20,517 bases of DNA from CAZRZN01 sp964604565 (lineage in GTDB: Bacteria; Pseudomonadota; Alphaproteobacteria; Rhodobacterales; Rhodobacteraceae). Positions 15,263 to 20,517 of the stretch are shown in pieces. The position numbers and the translations under genes were made by a program. Under the pieces are notes generated by a model, which saw only the letters and a list, made by a program, of their open reading frames with translations, did no database searches and was not told the origin of the DNA. Position 1 is the first letter of the stretch. Every line of letters begins with the position of its first letter. Location: NCBI GenBank assembly GCA_964604565.1, contig CAZRZN010000050.1, forward strand, positions 1 through 20,517, read 5' to 3'.

Positions 15263-16264
15263 ATGATCTCTCGGTCCCGACTATCCGCAACGGCGCTGAC
15301 GGCGCTCATCGCGCTTCCGGCTGCCGCACAGGACAATACGATCCGCGTTCTTGCCCCCACATGGGTCGGTTTCGCGCCTGCGCTCGTCGCTCAGGATCTG
15401 GGCTGCTATGAGGACGAAGGTGTTTCTCTCGATTTTCGCTTCGAAGACGACCGTGCCAACGTCATGGCCGCGATGGAACGGGGCGACATTGATGCAGATA
15501 TGCGCACCGTCGGGGAACATCAGGGCCGACCGCGCGTCCCTGAGACGCCGGGCACGATCATCGGCACAATCGACATCTCTGTCGGCGGGGACGGTGTCCT
15601 CGTGGATTCCACGATCGACAGCGTCGAAGATCTCGCAGGAAAGACAGTCGCGATAGAGCCAAACATCCCCGCGCGGCTCCTGCTTCAGATGGAACTGGCC
15701 AAGGTCGGCCTGTCGATCAATGACCTGGAACTGCGCGAGATCGCAACAGCGGACACCATTGCCGTCTTTGCCGATCCATCGGTCTCGGCGGTCGGCACCT
15801 ATGAACCCTTCCTGTCGCAGGCTGCCGGCATTCTGACGGATCGGGAGCCACGGGTCCTTGTTTCCTCGCGCGAGGAGCCGGACATTATTGTCGACATCAT
15901 CACCGCCCGCGACGCGGCGCTGGCCGAAAATCCTGCGAAATTCGAAAGCCTTCTGCGCTGTGTCTACCGCGCGGTGGACTTCCAGCGCGAAAACCCTGAC
16001 CAGTTCGCGGACTACGCAGCGCCCTATTTCGGCCTGACCGCAGCCGATGTGACCGAAATCGTCGAAACATCGCTTGCCTATACCACTTATGAAGAGGCCA
16101 TCGAATTCCTCGGCACCGACGGCGGAACCGGAAAGCTGCACAGCGTGTTCGATGAGGTCATGCAACTCAACATCGACTACGGCGCAGCGGAAACGGTGCT
16201 CGACCCGGCGCAGGAGATCGACAATTCGCTCCTTACAGGCCTGTTCGACGACCAGGACCGCTAA
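15263..16264 (+). CDS. ABC transporter substrate-binding protein, NitT/TauT type
   Basis: This 333-residue periplasmic protein captures a small molecule for the importer encoded next to it. A Sec signal peptide is clear: basic start (SRSR), hydrophobic stretch to about residue 19 and AAA cleavage site near residue 22, giving a mature start around QDNT. The mature protein follows the NitT/TauT/SsuA-like/NMT1 pattern: TIRVLAPTWVGFAPALVAQDLGCYEDEG, a DIDADMRTVGEHQ loop, a VEDLAGKTVAIEPN hinge and late VGTYEPFLSQAAG. It has no lipobox. This family binds sulfonates, nitrate, pyrimidines, aromatic acids or similar molecules, and the ligand cannot be told here. It heads the operon with a strong AAGGAG site eight bases upstream. 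Confidence 0.85.
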   Translation: MISRSRLSATALTALIALPAAAQDNTIRVLAPTWVGFAPALVAQDLGCYEDEGVSLDFRFEDDRANVMAAMERGDIDADMRTVGEHQGRPRVPETPGTIIGTIDISVGGDGVLVDSTIDSVEDLAGKTVAIEPNIPARLLLQMELAKVGLSINDLELREIATADTIAVFADPSVSAVGTYEPFLSQAAGILTDREPRVLVSSREEPDIIVDIITARDAALAENPAKFESLLRCVYRAVDFQRENPDQFADYAAPYFGLTAADVTEIVETSLAYTTYEEAIEFLGTDGGTGKLHSVFDEVMQLNIDYGAAETVLDPAQEIDNSLLTGLFDDQDR

Positions 16265-16272
16265 CCGGAGCC

Positions 16273-17025
16273 ATGCCCAATCAGAAGGTCATCGTCGGCA
16301 CGGCCAGCACGCTGACGCTATTGCTGGCTTGGGAGCTGTTTTCGCGTAGTGGACTGGTGTCGGACAGGTTCCTGCCCGCCCCCTCCACCGTGCTCTACAC
16401 GCTTGGGTCGATGATCTTTGGGCGAGACCTGCTCTACCATGCCGGTGTCTCGACGCTGCGGGTCTGGTCGGCATTCCTGATCGCAGCCGCTATGGCTGTT
16501 CCCATCGGCATCCTGATGGGATCGTTCAGGACCGTGGGTGCGGCGCTTGAACCGATCGTGGATTTCATCCGCTATCTGCCTGTGCCGGCGCTGGTGCCCC
16601 TGTCGATCATCTGGTTCGGTGTCGGCGAAGGCACCAAGATCTTCCTGTTGTGGCTGGGGACTTTCTTTCAACTTGTCTTACTCGTGGCCGATGACGTGCG
16701 CCGCGTGCCGCATGAATACCATGAGGCCGCCATGACGGTTGGCGCGCCCGGCTGGCGACGACTGACCGATGTCTCTCTGCCCGCCATGCTGCCCACGCTC
16801 GTGGATAACATGCGCATCACCCTCGGATGGTGCTGGACCTACCTGATCATTGCCGAAATCGTCGCCGCCAACAGCGGGCTGGGCTTCGTGATCTGGCAGG
16901 CGCGGCGCTTCTTCCAGACGCCAGAGGTGATGGCCGGCGTCGTCACCATCGGGATCATCGGTCTGGCCACCGACCAGATCGTCCGCGCCCTGCATCGCCG
17001 CTGGTTCGGGTATCTCACGCGATGA
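16273..17025 (+). CDS. ABC transporter permease, NitT/TauT type
   Basis: This 250-residue inner-membrane protein has about six hydrophobic helices (for example residues 5-23, 64-84, 102-116, 122-139, 186-199 and 219-235). The EAA loop that docks the ATPase is at 151-170 (EAAMTVGAPGWRR...SLP), diagnostic of binding-protein-dependent import permeases. It likely dimerises with itself, since only one permease gene is present. The start follows the binding-protein stop by eight bases; the CGGAG site lies only two bases before the ATG, an unusually short spacing, so translation may depend on coupling. Its TGA overlaps the next ATG (ATGA). Confidence 0.92.
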   Translation: MPNQKVIVGTASTLTLLLAWELFSRSGLVSDRFLPAPSTVLYTLGSMIFGRDLLYHAGVSTLRVWSAFLIAAAMAVPIGILMGSFRTVGAALEPIVDFIRYLPVPALVPLSIIWFGVGEGTKIFLLWLGTFFQLVLLVADDVRRVPHEYHEAAMTVGAPGWRRLTDVSLPAMLPTLVDNMRITLGWCWTYLIIAEIVAANSGLGFVIWQARRFFQTPEVMAGVVTIGIIGLATDQIVRALHRRWFGYLTR

Positions 17026-17798
17026 GCTATCTGGCGTTCGAAAGCGTGACCAAGCGTTACGGACAGACCGAGGTCGTGGACTCTTTTGATCTGGATGTGG
17101 CGGAGGGAGAACTTGTCGCCTTTCTCGGCCCGTCGGGTTGCGGAAAGACAACGCTGATGCGGATGGTCGGCGGGCTGGAATCGCCCTCCTCGGGCCGAAT
17201 CCTCCTGCGGGGTGAGGAACTGAAGAAACCCGATCGCAGGCGCGGCATGGTCTTTCAATCCTATTCCGCCTTCCCCTGGCTGACGGTCTCCGGCAACGTC
17301 GCCTATGGAATGCGCTACCGCCGCGACCTAACAGCCGACCAGAAGCGCAAGCAAGTGGCCCATTTTCTGGATCTCGTCGGGTTGACCGCCTTCGCCGACA
17401 CCTGGCCCAACCGGATTTCAGGGGGGATGCGACAGCGTGTGGCCATCGCCCGCACGCTGGCCGCGGGCTCCGACATCCTGCTTATGGACGAACCCTTCGG
17501 CGCGCTTGACGCCCAGAGGCGCGAATTTCTGCAACTGGAACTGCGCCGTATCCAGATCGAGGAGCGCAAAACCGTGATCTTTGTCACGCATGATGTCGAA
17601 GAGGCGGCCTTTCTCGCCGACCGTGTGATCGTTTTCACCCGCCGTCCCGCCCGCATTCTTGCCGAAGTCGACGTAACTGCGCGTATCGGCCCGTCTCGGA
17701 CGCTGGAAATGCGCGGCGGATCCGACTTCTTCGCCCTGCGCAACGAGCTTCTGCATCAGGTCCGTTCCACCGCATCCGAAGAGGAGGGCGGCGCATGA
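17022..17798 (+). CDS. ABC transporter ATP-binding protein, NitT/TauT type
   Basis: This is the 258-residue cytoplasmic ATPase that powers the importer. All motifs are intact: Walker A GPSGCGKT (36-43), Q-loop Q79 in VFQSYSAFPWLT, signature ISGGM (132-136; Ile and Met replace the usual Leu and Gln), Walker B DILLMDE (151-157), D-loop ALD and switch H190 in FVTHDVEEA. The ATG at 17022 was chosen because it overlaps the permease stop by ATGA and residue 1 then falls a few residues before the first strand; the longer upstream reading frame lies inside the permease gene. Its own stop overlaps the first SDR start (ATGA). Confidence 0.93.
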   Translation: MSYLAFESVTKRYGQTEVVDSFDLDVAEGELVAFLGPSGCGKTTLMRMVGGLESPSSGRILLRGEELKKPDRRRGMVFQSYSAFPWLTVSGNVAYGMRYRRDLTADQKRKQVAHFLDLVGLTAFADTWPNRISGGMRQRVAIARTLAAGSDILLMDEPFGALDAQRREFLQLELRRIQIEERKTVIFVTHDVEEAAFLADRVIVFTRRPARILAEVDVTARIGPSRTLEMRGGSDFFALRNELLHQVRSTASEEEGGA

Positions 17799-18559
17799 CC
17801 GCAGCCAATGGTTTGACTGGGAACCGGGTGCTTGTGACCGGCGCCAGCCGCGGGATCGGCCTTGGCGTCGCCACGGCCCTTGTCGATGCCGGTGCGCAGG
17901 TCTGGGCCTTGGCAGAAGATGACGCGATCACCGACGCCGCCGCGCGGATCGGCGCCACGGGACTTCAGGCAGACGTTACCGACCCGCAGGCGGTGGCGGC
18001 GGCCCTTGCCCGGATCGGCCCGCTGGACGTTCTGGTGAACAACGCCGGGCTGGAGCGTCTGACCCCTGTCGACGATGCCTCGCACGAGGCAGTCGCCCTG
18101 TTTCGCCGGATCATGGACATCAACGTGACCGGCATGGCCATCGTGACAGGGCAGGCGCTGGACCTGATGGGCGACGGCGCACGCATCGTGAACACCGCCT
18201 CGATCTGGGGCCGCGTGGGAGAGCCGTTTTTTGCCGCCTACGTCGCCTCGAAACATGCCGTGATCGGCCTGACGAAGACCTGGGCAAAAGAGCTTGGACC
18301 GCGCGGAATCCGCGTCAACGCGGTCGCCCCCGGGTGGGTCCGCACAGAGGCTGCCGTGCGGTCGGCCCGGGTTTTGGCCGCGCGGTCCGGCCAATCCGAG
18401 GGCGAGGTCATTGGCGCGGTTGCCGCGGCCCAGCCGCTGGCCGGCGGACTGATGGAACCTGCCGACATCGCCGGGGCCTTCCTGTTCCTGGCGTCGCCGG
18501 CATCGGCCAATATCACCGGCCAGACGCTGGGCATCGACCGTGGCGAGGTCCCGTGGTGA
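17795..18559 (+). CDS. SDR-family NAD(P)-dependent oxidoreductase (first of two)
   Basis: This 254-residue classical short-chain dehydrogenase should oxidise or reduce a hydroxyl/carbonyl of the imported compound or its metabolite. The nucleotide motif TGASRGIG is at 15-22, NNAG at 82-85, and the catalytic set N110, S136, Y149 and K153 (YxxxK) is complete, followed by PG at 179-180. Cofactor preference is unclear: the second strand (VWALAEDDA) has no obvious NAD-type Asp, with Glu41 nearby. It is coupled to the ATPase gene by ATGA and to the next SDR by GTGA. It is divergent from its neighbour SDR, so the pair probably catalyses successive or opposite steps. Confidence 0.92.
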   Translation: MTAANGLTGNRVLVTGASRGIGLGVATALVDAGAQVWALAEDDAITDAAARIGATGLQADVTDPQAVAAALARIGPLDVLVNNAGLERLTPVDDASHEAVALFRRIMDINVTGMAIVTGQALDLMGDGARIVNTASIWGRVGEPFFAAYVASKHAVIGLTKTWAKELGPRGIRVNAVAPGWVRTEAAVRSARVLAARSGQSEGEVIGAVAAAQPLAGGLMEPADIAGAFLFLASPASANITGQTLGIDRGEVPW

Positions 18560-19218
18560 AGATCGCTGTCGTCACCGGGGCCGCGGGCGGTATCGGCGCC
18601 GCGGCCTGCGCCACGCTGCGGGCCGACGGCTTCGAGGTTCTCGGGCTGGACATTTCAGGCGCGGACCTGACCGCCGATGTGACCGACGCCGCCTCCCTTG
18701 TGGCCGCATTGGGGCCGCTGCGCCGGATCGACGTGCTGGTGAACAATGCCGGTGTCCAGATCGATGGCAGGCTCGCCGATATGCCGCTCGCGGATTTCGA
18801 CCGCCAGATCGCGGTCAACCTGCGCGGTCCGTTTGCGGTCGCCCAGACGGCCCTGCCGAAGATCCCGGCAGGCGGGCGGATCATCAACGTCGCCTCCGAA
18901 CTTGCCTATCTCGGTCGGGCGGGATCCTCGGCCTATGCCGCGACGAAGGGGGCGATCCTGACCATGACCCGGTCCTGGGCGCGCGAACTCGCGCCGGATA
19001 TCCTTGTCAACGCTGTCGCCCCCGGCCCGGTGGATACCGCCCTTTTGGGCTATTCAACAATGACCGCCGAACAACAAGCCTTGGAGGCGGACAACCCGCT
19101 GGGCCGGATCGGACGTCCAGAGGAAATCGCCGGACTGATCGCCTATCTCGCCTCCGACAGGGCGAGTTTTGTCACCGGTCAGTGCTACTCCGCCGACGGC
19201 GGAGCGGCCATGCATTGA
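18556..19218 (+). CDS. SDR-family oxidoreductase (second, compact, GTG start)
   Basis: This 220-residue SDR is shorter than the usual ~250. TGAAGGIG (7-14), NNAG (63-66), N88, S114, Y127 and K131 are all present. The missing length is mostly in the segment between strand two and NNAG. Asp32 at the end of the second strand (LGLDIS) suggests NAD(H) preference. The likely start is GTG at 18556, whose last bases form the TGA of the upstream SDR (GTGA); an adjacent in-frame GTG at 18553 is the alternative. The long upstream extension of this frame lies in another gene and is not coding. The C-terminus (FVTGQCYSADGG) is normal for the family. Confidence 0.88.
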   Translation: MKIAVVTGAAGGIGAAACATLRADGFEVLGLDISGADLTADVTDAASLVAALGPLRRIDVLVNNAGVQIDGRLADMPLADFDRQIAVNLRGPFAVAQTALPKIPAGGRIINVASELAYLGRAGSSAYAATKGAILTMTRSWARELAPDILVNAVAPGPVDTALLGYSTMTAEQQALEADNPLGRIGRPEEIAGLIAYLASDRASFVTGQCYSADGGAAMH

Positions 19219-19229
19219 AAGGATCCAAC

Positions 19230-20090
19230 ATGCTTCTGCACCCCCTGCCCTGGCCCGACGGCAAGACTGTCGCCGCCGCGATCACCTTTGACATCGACGC
19301 CGACAGCCTGATCCGAAATGCCCGGCCCGAGGACGGGCACCTCCGGCTCGCGCCTATCTCCATGGGCCGTTACGGCCCGACAGTGGCGGTGCCCCGCATT
19401 CTGGAAACATATCGGTGTCTCGAACTGACGCAGACCTTTTTCATGCCGGCCTGGGTGATGGAGAATTATCCCGCCACCGTCGAGGCAATCCTGAAGGGCG
19501 GCCATGAGATTGGCCACCATTCCTGGCGCCACGAGGACCCCATGGGCCATTCCGACGACCGCGAAGCGGAACTGTTCCACAAGGCATTGGAAACCCATGT
19601 GCGGATGACAGGACGCAAGCCGCGCGGCTACCGCGCGCCGGTCTACAACGCGACACCCGGTGCGATCGGGCGTCTGATCGACGAGGGCTTTCTCTACGAC
19701 AGTTCCCTGATGGCGGACGACATTCCCTATCTCTTGAAGGCCCCACAGGGCGAGCTGATCGAACTGCCGCCACACTGGGGCGCCGACGACTGGCCGCCTT
19801 TTGCCCATTTCGAGGAAATCGGCTATCTCATGCCGGTGCGCGGCCCCTCGGACGGGCTGCGTCCCTTCTTCGAGGAATATGACGCGGCGCTTGCGGTTGG
19901 CGGTTTCTGGATGCCGGTCCTCCACCCCTTCCTGACTGGCCGCCTTGCCCGCTGGGCCGTGATGGAACGTTGGTTGGAAAAGACGCTGGCACAGGGCAAC
20001 GCTTGGTTTGCACCACTGGAGGAGATCGCGGCACATGCCAGCGCTCACCGAGAAAAGCTGCGCATCGACAATATTGTCGAAGATACCTGA
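19230..20090 (+). CDS. NodB-fold polysaccharide deacetylase-family hydrolase (PuuE/imidase-like)
   Basis: This 286-residue enzyme belongs to the carbohydrate esterase 4/NodB superfamily, the branch with PuuE-type allantoinases, HpPgdA and cyclic imide hydrolases. Metal and catalytic motifs: FDIDAD (D21, D23), HHSWRH (H97 and H101 as HxxxH), GYRAPVYN (R135) and LHPFLTGR (H232). No signal peptide or membrane anchor is seen, which argues against a cell-wall deacetylase. Being last in an importer/SDR operon, it more probably opens a small amide, imide or N-acyl ring inside the cell. The ATG at 19230 follows AAGGA (19218-19222) by seven bases. The upstream extension of its frame runs through the second SDR in another frame and is rejected. 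Family sure, substrate inferred. Confidence 0.85.
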   Translation: MLLHPLPWPDGKTVAAAITFDIDADSLIRNARPEDGHLRLAPISMGRYGPTVAVPRILETYRCLELTQTFFMPAWVMENYPATVEAILKGGHEIGHHSWRHEDPMGHSDDREAELFHKALETHVRMTGRKPRGYRAPVYNATPGAIGRLIDEGFLYDSSLMADDIPYLLKAPQGELIELPPHWGADDWPPFAHFEEIGYLMPVRGPSDGLRPFFEEYDAALAVGGFWMPVLHPFLTGRLARWAVMERWLEKTLAQGNAWFAPLEEIAAHASAHREKLRIDNIVEDT

Positions 20091-20482
20091 TCCAAGACCC
20101 AGCCCCCGACAGGGGCCGTCACCGCAATGACATCGTCTCCATATGGGATCGTTGCCTTCGCCGCCCCTTTACAGGATTGCCTGCCGAACCTCGTTGGCGG
20201 TTTGGGTCTGCTGCAGCGGATGTTTTCGTGCGACCGGACTTCGCAGCGCTCGCCGCAAACGCCACGGATCCGGCCCACAGAAACCTGACAGGTGCGGACC
20301 TTTGGCGCATTCCTCCATTGTGGGGGTGCGGGTTTCACCTGTCTTGCCCTTGCTCAGAACGCGCAGCGCGCGTTCGTCAAAGCACATAAATGCATGCAAT
20401 GTCCGGTCAGGCCGGTGGTTGCACGGGCGCGCCCGACATCTGCGCAACCACCTTTTTCAGAATTCCATCAATCGATAGGACC
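20091..20482. other. Intergenic region with no supported gene
   Basis: About 390 bases follow the deacetylase gene. Several overlapping reading frames exist but none has a ribosome-binding site, family resemblance or sensible composition. A short GCCCC/GGGGC inverted repeat (20102-20106 and 20112-20116) without T-run lies 12 bases after the stop. A strong terminator-like structure sits near the right end. A decayed gene cannot be excluded. Confidence 0.4.
20414..20457 (+). terminator. Strong intrinsic terminator-like hairpin with nested stem
   Basis: GGTGGTTGC (20414-20422) is exactly complementary to GCAACCACC (20444-20452) and is followed at once by TTTTT (20453-20457). The loop contains a second perfect palindrome, CGGGCGCGCCCG (20424-20435). 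The T-run is on the + strand side, so it should stop rightward transcripts. It lies 320 bases after the last gene of the operon and before a possible convergent gene. Confidence 0.62.
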
Positions 20483-20517
20483 TTACGCCATTCCCAGCGC
20501 GGTCTTGTACATCTCCA
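20483..20517 (-). CDS. Possible 3' end of a convergent gene (partial)
   Basis: Read on the minus strand, the edge encodes EMYKTALGMA followed by TAA at 20485-20483. An ordinary-looking amphipathic C-terminus facing a terminator suggests the end of a gene that lies outside the window. Only ten codons are visible, so neither the gene nor its product can be assigned. Confidence 0.28.
   Translation of the reverse strand, partial: EMYKTALGMA

Noticed and set aside
16827..17021. N-terminal extension of the ATPase
   Set aside because: It overlaps the permease in another frame and is low-complexity; the ATG at 17022 overlaps the permease stop and fits ABC ATPase length.
18334..18555. N-terminal extension of the second SDR
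   Set aside because: It lies entirely inside the first SDR in a different frame and has no fold resemblance; the Rossmann strand begins right after the GTG at 18556.
18540..19229. Very long upstream extension of the deacetylase frame suggesting a fusion
   Set aside because: The extra 230 codons are an Arg/Gly-rich shadow of the second SDR in another frame; an ATG with AAGGA at 19230 and the deacetylase domain starting immediately after it explain the gene.
20310..20350. Possible tRNA 3' end suggested by a GGTTTCACC-like stretch
   Set aside because: No T-arm consensus, no matching acceptor stem and no anticodon arm could be built on either strand.
20143..20478. 111-codon + strand reading frame after the deacetylase
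   Set aside because: No ribosome-binding site, Arg/Ser-rich random-looking composition, and it runs straight through the terminator hairpin.
1..20517. CRISPR arrays, insertion-sequence ends or phage genes
   Set aside because: No regularly spaced repeats, transposase or integrase, or paired terminal repeats were seen on reading through both strands.

Overview
The window looks like a chromosomal piece of an alphaproteobacterium, most likely Rhodobacterales/Rhodobacteraceae. This is an inference from moderate-to-high GC, ATGA/GTGA-coupled operons, a short SDR-rich catabolic cluster and the style of the encoded families. No rRNA, tRNA, CRISPR array or insertion sequence was found.

Region 1 (1-4847) holds two same-strand genes for cytoplasmic alpha-glucan enzymes: a GH133-type amylo-alpha-1,6-glucosidase and a large GH63/MGH1-like glucosidase. 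They are 18 bases apart and probably form one unit.

Region 2 (4987-14204) is the most unusual part: nine genes on the + strand, mostly overlapping or tightly spaced. In order they are a GMC flavoprotein dehydrogenase with an Fe-S-type cysteine cluster, a ferritin-like diiron protein of the iminophenylpyruvate-dimer-synthase family, a small-subunit-like protein (FAD-sorbitol dehydrogenase type), an IolE-like inosose dehydratase, a PPC/DUF296 protein, a tagatose/psicose-3-epimerase-like TIM barrel, a small dimeric alpha/beta-barrel protein, a flavo-diiron-like (ODP) metallo-beta-lactamase protein, and a 763-residue protein with N-terminal EF-hands and a C-terminal Erv/ALR sulfhydryl oxidase domain. 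I infer a cytoplasmic oxidative pathway: the flavoprotein turns a polyol, inositol or glycoside into a keto-sugar, the two TIM barrels dehydrate or isomerise it, and the iron and disulfide proteins handle oxygen or redox by-products. The substrate is unknown. The end of the ODP gene and the first half of the EF-hand/Erv gene are much more AT-rich than the rest, which suggests a mosaic or transferred origin.

Region 3 (14201-20090) is GC-rich. A minus-strand LysR regulator is divergent from a six-gene + strand operon: a NitT/TauT-type ABC importer (binding protein, permease, ATPase), two SDR oxidoreductases, and a signal-less NodB-fold deacetylase/amidohydrolase. This is a typical import-and-catabolise cluster for a small molecule, with LysR as probable regulator. 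The divergent gap has a good -10 box, a poor -35 and an inverted repeat.

The right edge (20091-20517) has no supported full gene. It contains a strong rho-independent terminator-like structure and possibly the last 10 codons of a convergent minus-strand gene.
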